Source: Lewinellaceae bacterium (lineage in GTDB: Bacteria; Bacteroidota; Bacteroidia; Chitinophagales; Saprospiraceae). Taken from it: DNA of 39,116 nt. Location of the stretch: NCBI GenBank assembly GCA_020636045.1, contig JACJYP010000018.1, forward strand, positions 1-39,116, written 5' to 3'. A program made the translations under genes and the position numbers. Positions 32,084 through 39,116 of the stretch are shown here, in pieces; the stretch's first letter is position 1; each line of letters begins with the position of its first letter. The notes under the pieces are model-generated. The model made no database searches and was not told the origin of the DNA. It was given only the letters and a program-made list of their open reading frames with translations.

Positions 32084-33430
32084 TCAGGCGCTCAGCAGCG
32101 CGATGGCTTGCTCTACGTCCATGGCTACCTGCTCGCCGGTTTTCTGGTTTTTCATCATTAATGTGCCCTGTTCCATCTCGGTGTCGCCGGCGATGGCCAC
32201 GTAGGCGGCGTTGCGTTTGGCGGCGTATTCGAATTGTTTTTTCAGTTTGCCCGGTTCCGGGTACAACTCCACGGAAATGCCTGCCCGGCGGAGCCGGGTG
32301 GCACACTGAAAAGCGTATTCGAAAGTGGGCGCGTCGAACGAAGCGATGAGTACCTGCACCCCTTCCATCAGGGTTTCCGGAAACAGGCCGAGCCCTTCCA
32401 TGACATCGTAGATGCGGTCGGCGCCGAAGGAGATGCCGACGCCCGAGAGGCCGGGAACGCCGAACACGCCGGTCAGGTCGGCGTAGCGCCCGCCGCCGCC
32501 GATGCTGCCCATCTGGTAATTATTGACTGCCACCTCGAAAATGCAACCGGTATAATAACTGAGGCCGCGGGCGAGGGTGATGTCGAAAACAACGTCGTTT
32601 TGTTGGGAGGTTTTTCCAAGCAGCGCGAATACGGTGGCGAGTTCGTCCAGTCCTTTGAGGCCTGTTTCGCTGTCAGCAAAGGTGTCGCGCAGTACGTCCG
32701 GGGTTTTCACGGCCAGCATTTTTTCGATGGCTGCGGTGGCCTCCGAAGAGATGCCGCGTTCTGCCAGTTCCTTGCGCACACCTTCGATGCCGATCTTGTC
32801 GAGTTTGTCGATCGCCACCGTCATATCCGTGAATTTATCCGTAATGCCGGCGGCTTCCGCGACGCCGTACAGCACTTTCCGGTTGTTGATCTTGATCGTA
32901 ACCGGGATGCCCAGTTGCGCGAACGCCGAGTCGTATATCTGCGCGAGTTCGGCTTCGTAGAGCAGGCTGTCGGAGCCGATCACATCGGCGTCGCACTGGT
33001 AAAACTCGCGGTAGCGGCCCCGCTGCGGCCGGTCGGCGCGCCATACGGGTTGTATCTGATATCGTTTGAAAGGAAAACTCAGGGCGCCGCGGTTCATGAC
33101 CACGTAGCGGGCGAAAGGTACGGTGAGGTCGTAGCGGAGCCCGCGTTTGGCGATGCTGCCCGTCAGGCGTGCGGAGTCGCGGTGTTCGAGCGCACCGGGG
33201 TCGGCGTTTTTCAAAAAATCGCCGTTGTTGAGGATCTTGAACAGCAGTTTGTCGCCTTCGTCGCCATACTTGCCGGTGAGCGTGCTGAGGTTTTCCATCG
33301 CAGGCGTTTCCAGCGGCTGAAAGCCGTAGTGGACGAACACCGAGCGAATGGTGTCGAATATATAATTGCGCTTTCGCACCTGTTCGGGTCCGAAATCGCG
33401 CGTACCTTCAGGAATAGAGGGTTTTTGCAT
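32084..33430 (-). CDS. hisS: Histidyl-tRNA synthetase
   Basis: 448 residues from ATG 33430 (MQKPSIPEGTRDFGPEQ), preferred over a GTG seven codons upstream. Class II motifs: motif 1 region YIFDTIRSVFVHYGFQPLET; motif 2 FKRYQIQPVWRADRPQRGRY with REFYQCDADVIG; His-A signature LARGLSYYTGCIFEV; motif 3 GGGGRYADLTGVFG. The anticodon-binding domain is at about 340-448 (VLIASFDAPTFEYAF, AAYVAIAGDTEMEQGTLMMK). All essential blocks are present. It follows the membrane protein gene by 37 nt, so the two are probably co-transcribed from the -7 box at 33956-33963. Confidence 0.96.
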   Translation of the reverse strand: MQKPSIPEGTRDFGPEQVRKRNYIFDTIRSVFVHYGFQPLETPAMENLSTLTGKYGDEGDKLLFKILNNGDFLKNADPGALEHRDSARLTGSIAKRGLRYDLTVPFARYVVMNRGALSFPFKRYQIQPVWRADRPQRGRYREFYQCDADVIGSDSLLYEAELAQIYDSAFAQLGIPVTIKINNRKVLYGVAEAAGITDKFTDMTVAIDKLDKIGIEGVRKELAERGISSEATAAIEKMLAVKTPDVLRDTFADSETGLKGLDELATVFALLGKTSQQNDVVFDITLARGLSYYTGCIFEVAVNNYQMGSIGGGGRYADLTGVFGVPGLSGVGISFGADRIYDVMEGLGLFPETLMEGVQVLIASFDAPTFEYAFQCATRLRRAGISVELYPEPGKLKKQFEYAAKRNAAYVAIAGDTEMEQGTLMMKNQKTGEQVAMDVEQAIALLSA

Positions 33431-33467
33431 AACAGTTCTTACCAACGGCACAGCTGCCGCAAAAAGT

Positions 33468-33923
33468 TTACATGCCGCCGGATATGGCAGCCATGGTGCT
33501 GAACAGCAGGCCTTTCATGGCCAGGGTGCCTACGATCAGCAAAAAAGCGATACTGGTGTAGATGGCCAGCATCCTGTGCTTGCGCTCGGGATCGGCGGCA
33601 GCCTTCGAGATCGAACGGCCGGCCTGGATCAGGATCACTGCCAGCAGCATCGCGGCGATGTGCTCTGCCTTGAAATAACGCACCCAGGGATCTTTCATGG
33701 ATTGCCCGCCGGTGGTGTAGGGGCTGGTAAAGAAATACATGATGAGCCCGAGCAGGGCCTGCAGGTGGGTAAGTCCGAGCAGCGCGACGGAAGCGGTATT
33801 GTCGGCTTTTACAAACGGCTTTTTACCGAACCAGCCGCTGTAAGAGCGGTACAGCACGAGCAGCAGGGCGATCAGAAGAAGGTACCGGTTGTAGGAATGC
33901 AGGTGTACGAGTATCGGATGCAT
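33468..33923 (-). CDS. Four-helix inner-membrane protein
   Basis: 151 residues with four predicted membrane helices: about 12-26 (NRYLLLIALLLVLYRS), 44-66 (VALLGLTHLQALLGLIMYFF), 85-103 (YFKAEHIAAMLLAVILIQ) and 120-140 (AIYTSIAFLLIVGTLAM). His residues fall at recurring positions near helix starts (HLHSYNRY, THLQ, AEHIAA), which recalls small cytochrome-b-like or DoxX-like proteins. This is a Bacteroidota-conserved type that I recognise only by its shape. No function assigned. ATG start with a full TACCTTTG box 33 nt upstream. Likely co-transcribed with hisS. Confidence 0.82.
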   Translation of the reverse strand: MHPILVHLHSYNRYLLLIALLLVLYRSYSGWFGKKPFVKADNTASVALLGLTHLQALLGLIMYFFTSPYTTGGQSMKDPWVRYFKAEHIAAMLLAVILIQAGRSISKAAADPERKHRMLAIYTSIAFLLIVGTLAMKGLLFSTMAAISGGM

Positions 33924-33955
33924 GATGGGCGAAGGTTAATGTTTGCGTTGAACAA

Positions 33956-33963
33956 CAAAGGTA
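33956..33963 (-). promoter_or_regulatory. Putative -7 box (TACCTTTG) for the membrane protein-hisS unit
   Basis: Full TAnnTTTG match on the minus strand, 33 nt before the ATG at 33923. No -33 TTG at the right distance. Confidence 0.5.
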
Positions 33964-34049
33964 GCGAAACCGGGGTTTTTACTGATTTTTATTGCGTCAA
34001 TGCCCGGTAAAAAAATCCTGAAAAAAATTTTATTCTAACTCTGTGACCG

Positions 34050-34203
34050 AAAAGCAGGCGTTGCGTATAAAGACCACAAGCGAAAAACAAAGGGTTATCC
34101 GAACAAGATTATGCTGTTTCGATAACGAAAGATATTTACAGGAAGATTGTTTTCATTTGGTTTTTTGGGGTTTACCGGCGGACGTAAGTCCGTCGGTTTT
34201 TTT
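34050..34203 (+). ncRNA. Candidate small RNA with intrinsic terminator
   Basis: No gene on the plus strand ends near here (the last one stops at 32075, and hisS lies in between on the other strand), yet a strong terminator exists at 34175-34203. Upstream is a further hairpin: GTTATCCGAA (34094-34103) pairs with TTCGATAAC (34118-34126), 9 bp with one bulged C and a 14-nt loop. A near-match -7 box (TAACTCTG) at 34036-34043 would start a transcript of about 150 nt. No open reading frame of note. It does not match tmRNA, RNase P or SRP RNA by length or motifs. 5' end approximate. Confidence 0.45.
34175..34203 (+). terminator. Strong Rho-independent terminator, orphan
   Basis: Stem CCGGCGGAC (34175-34183) and GTCCGTCGG (34188-34196), 9 bp with one G-T pair, GTAA tetraloop, then seven T. 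The T-run is on the plus strand only, so it serves plus-strand transcription. Confidence 0.85.
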
Positions 34204-34208
34204 GTTTT

Positions 34209-34369
34209 AGAGTTTGTTCAAATTTTCATGCTGAGGCGAAAGCGGGCAAATTTTGTTTTATGCAAGGCAGATTTTGCAGGCATAGCCGGCAGTTATGGCG
34301 AAAAATCTAACGCCGCATAAAACAAAATTGGCCGCTTGTTGGCCAGCAATGGAATTTTGAACAAACTCT
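34209..34369. repeat. 161-nt full-length imperfect palindrome (MITE-like element 1)
   Basis: Outer arms AGAGTTTGTTCAAA (34209-34222) and its exact complement (34356-34369). Inner arms 34242-34263 and 34315-34335 pair almost fully (centre TTTTGTTTTATGC). The core has ATTTTGC, a small CATA/TATG hairpin, and GCGAAAAATC. Architecture and core match a second element at 37898-38063. No protein is encoded. Likely a non-autonomous mobile element or a long RNA hairpin. Confidence 0.7.
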
Positions 34370-34378
34370 TAAGTACCC

Positions 34379-34831
34379 TCATTCGCGGGTTTGGGAGTCG
34401 ATCAGGATCGTCACCGGCCCGTCGTTCAGCAGCGATACTTTCATGTCGGCGCCAAACTCGCCCGTCCGCACAGGCCGCCCCGATTCCAGTTCCAGTTTTT
34501 TTACAAATTGCTCGTACATCGGGATGGCCGTTTCAGGCCGCGCCGCCCGGATAAATGAAGGCCGGTTTCCCTTTTTTGTGCTGGCATGCAGCGTAAACTG
34601 GCTCACCACGAGCAACTCTCCCCCGATCTCCTGCACGGAGCGGTTCATCAGGCCCGCCTCGTCGGAGAAGATGCGCATGGCCGCGATCTTTTTGCACAAC
34701 CAGTCCATATCTTCGGCGCTGTCATCTTGCCCGATGCCGAGCAGGATTAGCAGTCCCGGTCCGATCCGCGATTTTTCAACGCCTTCAATTGCGACGGAGG
34801 CGTGTGCAACCCTTTGTATCACTGCGCGCAT
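34379..34831 (-). CDS. dtd: D-aminoacyl-tRNA deacylase
   Basis: 150 residues from ATG 34831 (MRAVIQRVAHASVAIEG), the conserved family start; the frame extends 12 codons upstream without support. DTD removes D-amino acids (and glycine) wrongly attached to tRNA. The two active-site motifs are intact: SQFTLHASTKKGNRPSF, and the family's cross-subunit GP motif seen in NDGPVTILIDS. Length and order of blocks match the E. coli enzyme. Monocistronic by position: the palindromic element lies downstream and the AhpD-like gene is divergent. Confidence 0.95.
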   Translation of the reverse strand: MRAVIQRVAHASVAIEGVEKSRIGPGLLILLGIGQDDSAEDMDWLCKKIAAMRIFSDEAGLMNRSVQEIGGELLVVSQFTLHASTKKGNRPSFIRAARPETAIPMYEQFVKKLELESGRPVRTGEFGADMKVSLLNDGPVTILIDSQTRE

Positions 34832-34926
34832 TTGGTAAATTGATATTGAGTGAACGATTGCCTGCATGTAGCGTTAACAGCCGGCTCTATACTTCCTGTT
34901 TGTTATTCTTCAAAATGTAAAACATT

Positions 34927-35268
34927 ATGTCATCCGTTCAGGAATTCAACGACTACCGCGCCCGTATGAACGAGCGCATCCTCTCGCACGACAACAAGGT
35001 GATCAAGCGCTTCTGGAGCCTCGACAACCAGACTTACCAGCCCGGCGCCCTTGACACCCATACCAAGGAAATGCTCGGCCTCGTGGCGTCCATGGTGCTG
35101 CGCTGCGACGATTGCATCAAATACCACCTCGGCAAGTGCCACGAACTCGGCATCACCACCGACCAGGTATTCGAGATTTTCGCAGTGGCCAACATGGTCG
35201 GCGGTTCTATCTGCATCCCCCACACGCGGCGCGCGGTCGAATACTGGGACGAACTGTCGGGGTCCTAG
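34927..35268 (+). CDS. Carboxymuconolactone decarboxylase-family (AhpD-like) protein
   Basis: 113 residues. The AhpD-type redox signature E-x11-C-x2-C-x3-H is complete (E in KEMLGLVASMVL, then RCDDCIKYHLGKC), with an extra Cys shortly after. Members reduce peroxiredoxin partners or act as small alkylhydroperoxidases; others are decarboxylases, but those usually lack the CxxC pair. A thiol-based antioxidant role is therefore favoured. ATG start. The stop codon TAG at 35266-35268 overlaps the first bases of the small conserved hairpin, which fills the 19 nt between it and the convergent barrel gene. No peroxiredoxin gene is adjacent. Confidence 0.9.
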   Translation: MSSVQEFNDYRARMNERILSHDNKVIKRFWSLDNQTYQPGALDTHTKEMLGLVASMVLRCDDCIKYHLGKCHELGITTDQVFEIFAVANMVGGSICIPHTRRAVEYWDELSGS

Positions 35269-35290
35269 GGTATTTTTCAGACACACCCTA
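35267..35290. terminator. Small conserved hairpin AGGGT-13 nt-ACCCT, copy 2
   Basis: Stem TAGGGT / ACCCTA (6 bp) with the same 13-nt loop as at 7920-7946. Outer pair T-A here and C-G there, a compensatory change. The element touches both convergent stop codons (34927-35268 plus, 35288-36010 minus), so it may act as a compact two-way terminator. Confidence 0.5.
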
Positions 35291-36010
35291 ATCGACGTAC
35301 ACCACTTTTTTGAGCAGGCGCAGCCCGAACGAAAGTTCCACGGTCGTGTTGCGGATGCGGCGTGCAGCCACATTGATGTTCTGGCCGGGGTTGAAGGGGT
35401 CGCTCACGACACCCGGCGGCTGGTTGATCTGGCTGGTGATGTCGGGGTTGACGGACAGGGTGATCTGTCCGCCGACCAGTTCGCCGAAATCGAACTGAAT
35501 ACCGCCGCCGACAGAGACGCCGACCATCCAGCGGTTCATCGCGCCGATCTGCGGGTAATAAGCAGCGGCGTAAATATTATTGGCGGCCAGTTCGTCGATG
35601 TTGGTGCTGAGCGTGTAGTCGCCGCGGATGCCGCCGAAGTAGAAATAACGGCTTCGGCCGCTGGCCATAGGGAATTTTTGCTTGGCGCCGAGCAGCAGCG
35701 AAAGGTTGTTGAAGCGGAACTCCTCGCTGAACGCGTCGACGCCGCCGCCCTGGAACAAAAAGCGGTAGCGCGTGGCGCTGCCTTTCACGTGGTAGCCGAA
35801 CTGTGCGAACAGCGAACCGCTGTCGTCTTCGTTGTCCACCGATTCAGCGGCTATGCTGGCGTGGTACTTGAACAGCAGTTGCCGGTCGCCGCCATTTTCC
35901 CATTTCTGGAATCCGACGGAAGGACCGACATTGAAGACGTACGCCGTGGACTGTGCGGCAGTTCGTCCGAAAAATCCAGCCGTCAGCAGTATTGCAAATA
36001 CAAAACGCAT
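35288..36010 (-). CDS. PorT-like outer-membrane beta-barrel protein
   Basis: 240 residues from ATG 36010; an adjacent ATG at 36013 is equally possible. Signal peptide MRFVFAILLTAGFFGRTAAQ. The rest shows alternating aromatic/hydrophobic strands (YVFNVGPSVGFQKWE, YRFLFQGGGVDAF, GVSVGGGIQFDFGEL, VELSFGLRLLKKVV), the pattern of the eight-stranded PorT-type barrel. The last strand ends in VYVD rather than Phe, which is tolerated. Function unknown: members include structural and secretion-linked proteins. The stop codon lies within the small hairpin shared with the AhpD-like gene. No promoter box found upstream. Confidence 0.8.
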   Translation of the reverse strand: MRFVFAILLTAGFFGRTAAQSTAYVFNVGPSVGFQKWENGGDRQLLFKYHASIAAESVDNEDDSGSLFAQFGYHVKGSATRYRFLFQGGGVDAFSEEFRFNNLSLLLGAKQKFPMASGRSRYFYFGGIRGDYTLSTNIDELAANNIYAAAYYPQIGAMNRWMVGVSVGGGIQFDFGELVGGQITLSVNPDITSQINQPPGVVSDPFNPGQNINVAARRIRNTTVELSFGLRLLKKVVYVD

Positions 36011-36135
36011 CATTTTTTCGTTTTTTGGAGGCGAAAATAACAGGTGATGTGCAACCCGCGTGTCAATTTGCAGTTTCATTTTGCTACTAAGGCCCGCAAG
36101 GCCTTTCAATTCCTGCGACCTAACTTCCTAACGCC

Positions 36136-36143
36136 TACCTTTG
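36136..36143 (+). promoter_or_regulatory. Putative -7 box (TACCTTTG) for the oligoendopeptidase gene
   Basis: Full TAnnTTTG match, 34 nt before the ATG at 36178. No clear -33 element. Confidence 0.5.
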
Positions 36144-36177
36144 CACCACAAACAGCAAAAACCAGAACAGCGAATCC

Positions 36178-37872
36178 ATGACTTTTGAATCCTTCCCTTA
36201 CGTCCGGCCCGATATGGCGCAGGTATCCCAGAATTTCGAGGAACAACTCAAACAATTCCAGTCGGCCCAGTCGCCCGATGCCCAAAGCGTCAGCCTTGGC
36301 CGCCTGAACGAGGTGCGCGAAGAGTTCTGGTCGATGTACAACCTTTGCTACGTCCGCCACACTTCCAATACCGCCGATCCCTTTTATGAAAAGGAGAACG
36401 AGTACTTCGACGAGCAACTGCCCTCTTTTGAGGCGCTGAACAACCGCTTTTTCAGGGCCCTGCTCTCTTCGCCGTTCCGCGACTCGCTGGAGCAAAAGTT
36501 CGGCCGGCAACTTTTTACGCTGGCGGAGTTGTCGCTTAAAACCTTCAAACCTTCGATCCTCGAGGATTTGCAACAGGAAAATGCGCTCAGCACGGAATAC
36601 ACCAAACTGAAGGCGCAGGCGCTGGTGGAACTCGACGGCGAACGCTACAACCTCAGCAGCATCCGCCCGCTTGAATTGTCGGACAACCGCGAAACGCGCC
36701 GCCGGGCGGCTGAAGCCAAATGGCGGTTTTTCGATGAACATTCGGACGCCATCGAATCCATATTCGACAAAATGGTCAAGGTGCGGCATCGCATCGCGCA
36801 GGAACTCGGCTACCGCAATTTTGTGGAAGTGGGTTATGCCCGCATGCGACGCTCCGACTATACACCCGAAATGGTCGCCAATTTCCGGCGCCAGGTGCGC
36901 GAAATCCTGGTGCCGCTGGCTTCCGAACTCTACGAGCGCCAGCGCCGCCGGCTGGGTGTCGACACGCTGGAATACTACGATGCCGATTACAAATTTCCCA
37001 GCGGCAACCCCAAACCCATCGGCAGCCCTGCGGAGATCGTCGCCAACGCTGCGCGCATGTACCGCGATCTCAGCCCCGATACCGACCGCTTTTTTCAGCA
37101 CATGCAGCGTGTGGGGCTGATGGACCTCGTCAACCGCGACGGCAAGGCGCCGGGCGGCTATTGCACGTATATGAGCAAATTCCAGGCGCCGTTCATCTTT
37201 TCCAACTTTAACGGCACCAGCGGCGATATCGACGTGCTGACCCACGAGGCCGGTCACGCTTTCCAGGTGTGGAGCAGCAGCGGGTTCCCCTTCGACGAGT
37301 ACCACTGGCCCACCAGCGATGCTGCGGAAATACACTCCATGAGCATGGAGTTTTTCACCTGGCCCTGGATGAACCTGTTCTTCGGCACCGACACGGAAAA
37401 ATACCGCTACATGCACCTCGTCGGCGCTATCCAGTTCCTTCCCTACGGCGTGGCCGTCGACGAGTTTCAGCACATCATTTATGAAAATCCGAACATGACG
37501 CCGGCAGAGCGCAATGCCGCATGGCGCCAGCTGGAGCGCACGTACCTCCCGCATTGCCGGTACGATGGCAACGAATTTCTCGAAAAGGGCGGCTTCTGGC
37601 ACAAGCAGGGCCATATTTTTGTGTCGCCGTTCTATTACATCGACTATACCCTCGCCCAGATCTGCGCTTTTCAGTTCTGGACGAAAGACCGGGCCGATCA
37701 CGAGACTGCCTGGCGCGACTATATGCAACTTTGCAAGGCCGGCGGCAGCCAGTCGTTTCTGGGGCTGGTAAAACTGGCCAATCTGCGTTCTCCCTTTGAG
37801 GACGGCTGCGTGGAAGGCGTGGTGTCGGAGATCAGGTCCTATCTTGATGGCGTGGACGATTCGAAATTCTAA
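36178..37872 (+). CDS. M3-family oligoendopeptidase
   Basis: 564 residues, a cytosolic zinc peptidase that cleaves short peptides (PepF-like). The catalytic HEAGH motif is at H356-H360, with E357 as base, followed by the third ligand E384 in SDAAEIHSMSMEFF. The C-terminal helical lid has HKQGHIFVSPFYYIDYTLAQ, with the Tyr/His pair typical of M3 enzymes. Helix-rich N-terminal part. No signal peptide, so it is a cytosolic oligopeptide degrader that probably works beside the M17 aminopeptidase at the left of the window in peptide recycling (inference). ATG start 34 nt after a good -7 box. Confidence 0.94.
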   Translation: MTFESFPYVRPDMAQVSQNFEEQLKQFQSAQSPDAQSVSLGRLNEVREEFWSMYNLCYVRHTSNTADPFYEKENEYFDEQLPSFEALNNRFFRALLSSPFRDSLEQKFGRQLFTLAELSLKTFKPSILEDLQQENALSTEYTKLKAQALVELDGERYNLSSIRPLELSDNRETRRRAAEAKWRFFDEHSDAIESIFDKMVKVRHRIAQELGYRNFVEVGYARMRRSDYTPEMVANFRRQVREILVPLASELYERQRRRLGVDTLEYYDADYKFPSGNPKPIGSPAEIVANAARMYRDLSPDTDRFFQHMQRVGLMDLVNRDGKAPGGYCTYMSKFQAPFIFSNFNGTSGDIDVLTHEAGHAFQVWSSSGFPFDEYHWPTSDAAEIHSMSMEFFTWPWMNLFFGTDTEKYRYMHLVGAIQFLPYGVAVDEFQHIIYENPNMTPAERNAAWRQLERTYLPHCRYDGNEFLEKGGFWHKQGHIFVSPFYYIDYTLAQICAFQFWTKDRADHETAWRDYMQLCKAGGSQSFLGLVKLANLRSPFEDGCVEGVVSEIRSYLDGVDDSKF

Positions 37873-37897
37873 GGGTGCCAGTTGTGACCGGAAATAA

Positions 37898-38063
37898 TGA
37901 AGTGACTTAAACTTGTCCGGCGAGCCGTAATGTAAGTGCTTGGTTCTGAAGACGAGACTCATTTTGAGTGGCGTACTGGGCTACGTACGGAACGAAAAAT
38001 AGGCGAAGTATTAAGGACCAATGGCTTGCATTACGGCCGGTATGACAAGTTTAAATCACTTCA
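37898..38063. repeat. 166-nt full-length imperfect palindrome (MITE-like element 2)
   Basis: Outer arms 37898-37917 and 38044-38063 pair at 19 of 20 positions (TGAAGTGACTTAAACTTGTC). The next arms, GCCGTAATGTAAG (37924-37936) and CTTGCATTACGGC (38025-38037), pair at 12 of 13. The core holds ATTTTGAG, a GTAC/GTAC hairpin and CGAAAAAT, as in element 1 at 34209-34369. The arms differ in sequence from element 1 but the layout is the same. Confidence 0.7.
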
Positions 38064-38090
38064 ATAAATAAAATACTGACATACAGACTT

Positions 38091-38750
38091 ATGCGCTATT
38101 TGATCGTATCGCTTGCCTTTTTGCTCGGCAGTGCTTTTGTGCCCGCTTCGCGGGTAGCACCGCCTACGCTGAAACTCGCCCTGCTGAAATACGCGGGCGG
38201 TGGCGACTGGTACAACGACGTGAATTCGCTGAAAAACCTGGCGGCTTTTTGCAACAAGGAACTGGACACTAATTTCGACCTGGAATACGCGACCGTGGAG
38301 TCGGGCAGCGCCGACCTGTTCAACTATCCCATCGTGTACGCCACCGGGCACGGGAACATGCTGTTCAGCGACCTGGAAGCGCGCAACATGCGCGCCTACC
38401 TCGAGGGCGGCGGCTTTCTGATCCTCAACGACGACTACGGTCTTGATCCTTTTGTGCGGCCGGCCATGAAAAAGGTATTTCCCGAACTCGATTTTGTGGA
38501 ACTGCCGTTCAGCCACCCTGTTTACCACCAGAAATACGAATTCAAGAACGGCCTGCCGAAGATACACGAACACGACGGCAAGTCTCCTCAGGGCTTCGGC
38601 CTGATCTATCAGGGACGGCTGGTGTGTTTTTACGATTTTGAAACCGACCTCGGCGACGGCTGGGACGACGTGCACAACGACCCGCAGGCCCTGCGCCTGA
38701 AGGCCCTGCAAATGGGCGCCAATATCGTGCAGTTCGCTTTCGGGCAGTGA
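38091..38750 (+). CDS. DUF4159-domain protein, exported
   Basis: 219 residues with a signal peptide (MRYLIVSLAFLLGSAFVPAS). The rest matches the DUF4159 type: LALLKYAGGGDWYND at the start of the mature protein, YATGHGNMLFS, LEGGGFLILNDDYG, a helix leading to HPVYHQKYEFKNGLPKI, and GRLVCFYDFETDLGDGW near the end. The fold resembles class I glutamine-amidotransferase-like domains, but no catalytic Cys-His pair can be assigned. In many genomes such genes neighbour MoxR/DUF58 operons; none is seen here. ATG start, 28 nt after palindromic element 2. Confidence 0.88.
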   Translation: MRYLIVSLAFLLGSAFVPASRVAPPTLKLALLKYAGGGDWYNDVNSLKNLAAFCNKELDTNFDLEYATVESGSADLFNYPIVYATGHGNMLFSDLEARNMRAYLEGGGFLILNDDYGLDPFVRPAMKKVFPELDFVELPFSHPVYHQKYEFKNGLPKIHEHDGKSPQGFGLIYQGRLVCFYDFETDLGDGWDDVHNDPQALRLKALQMGANIVQFAFGQ

Positions 38751-38902
38751 AAAGCAGCCTCTGACGACAAAAAGTAAAAAACGTGAATTTGGGAAAGGTT
38801 TTGGGATACATGTATTGCAAATCAAACCTTTACAGACGGGAAAAGCACTCCGGTGTTTGTACCTGACCACAAGACAGCAGGCGCAAAGGCGTAATATGTA
38901 GC

Positions 38903-39116
38903 GACAAACGCCCTTTGTGTAATCTTTACAGGGTTCGTTGTCAAGACAAACGCTCTTAATGAAGTCGTTGCAAGGTTCCTTGTCAAGACTTCCGCCCTTT
39001 GTGTAATCGTTACAAGGTTCATTGTCAAGACAAACGTCCTTTGTGTAATCGTTACAGGGTTCATTGTCAAGACAAACGTCCTTTGTGTAGTCGTTACAGG
39101 GTTCATTGTCAAGATA
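38903..39116. repeat. 42-bp tandem repeat array, cut by the window edge
   Basis: Five complete units of exactly 42 bp start at 38903, 38945, 38987, 39029 and 39071; a sixth begins at 39113. The unit starts GACAAACGTCCTTTGTG. There are no spacers, so it is not CRISPR. Because 42 is a multiple of three, several frames are open. On the minus strand one frame encodes a 14-residue unit (LDNEPCNDYTKDVC) with Cys at two positions; that frame stays open leftwards across the antisense of the DUF4159 gene. It may be the end of a repeat protein gene or a non-coding satellite. Confidence 0.75.

Noticed and set aside
34050..34203. tmRNA, RNase P RNA, 6S RNA or SRP RNA
   Set aside because: Too short for the first two. 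No alanine-tRNA-like end, no long rod with central bubble, and no SRP GGAA-tetraloop domain could be recognised.
38903..39116. CRISPR array at the right edge
   Set aside because: Units are contiguous with a fixed 42-bp period and there are no unique spacers; no cas genes nearby.

Overview
The window looks like a chromosomal piece of a Bacteroidota genome, most likely Saprospiria/Chitinophagia-like. Reasons: a 1792-residue secreted metallopeptidase with SprB-type repeats and a type IX secretion C-terminal sorting domain; OmpA-family and PorT-like barrel proteins; almost no Shine-Dalgarno sequences; and repeated matches to the Bacteroidota -7 promoter box TAnnTTTG just upstream of genes. Most of the window is GC-rich by eye. 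Two stretches, about 3.7-4.6 kb and 17.7-22.6 kb, are clearly more AT-rich.

Layout. 0.15-3.7 kb (minus): pepA-type leucyl aminopeptidase, pdxA and polyphosphate glucokinase. 3.9-4.5 kb: a type II toxin-antitoxin pair of the VapBC class. 4.6-4.8 kb: a REPIN-like pair of inverted palindromes. 5-7.8 kb: DNA polymerase I. 8-13.4 kb: the giant secreted metallopeptidase, followed by a palindromic repeat cluster. 13.6-17.6 kb: a cyclase-family hydrolase, an M28 peptidase / glutaminyl cyclase relative, an iron-sulfur protein (Fer4_19 plus CDGSH) and a GH109-type oxidoreductase-fold glycosidase.

17.7-22.5 kb is the accessory region. It is a minus-strand operon of six genes (three lipoproteins, a small cysteine-rich secreted protein, a two-helix membrane protein and a TlpA-like thioredoxin). 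Upstream lie a second cysteine-rich secreted protein and a small helix-turn-helix protein. The promoter of the operon and the promoter of the cysteine-rich protein carry the same operator-like array: four 10-bp direct repeats placed exactly 16 nt upstream of a TAnnTTTG box. This is the best candidate in the window for an undescribed system: a small regulon of secreted cysteine-rich proteins and lipoproteins with its own thiol-disulfide protein and possibly its own regulator.

22.7-32.1 kb (plus): a WG-repeat protein, two OmpA-domain proteins ending in a clear terminator, a TPR protein, pheS, a prohibitin-like protein, a second palindromic repeat cluster, a family 2 glycosyltransferase and a thioredoxin-fold lipoprotein. 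32.1-34.8 kb (minus): hisS and a four-helix membrane protein, then an orphan intrinsic terminator with an upstream hairpin that suggests a small RNA, a 161-nt palindromic element, and dtd. 34.9-38.8 kb: an AhpD-like protein, a PorT-like barrel, an M3 oligoendopeptidase, a second palindromic element (166 nt) and a DUF4159 protein. The right edge is a 42-bp tandem repeat array cut by the window end.

Functions rest on motifs read by eye. No database search, RNA folding or codon statistics were run.
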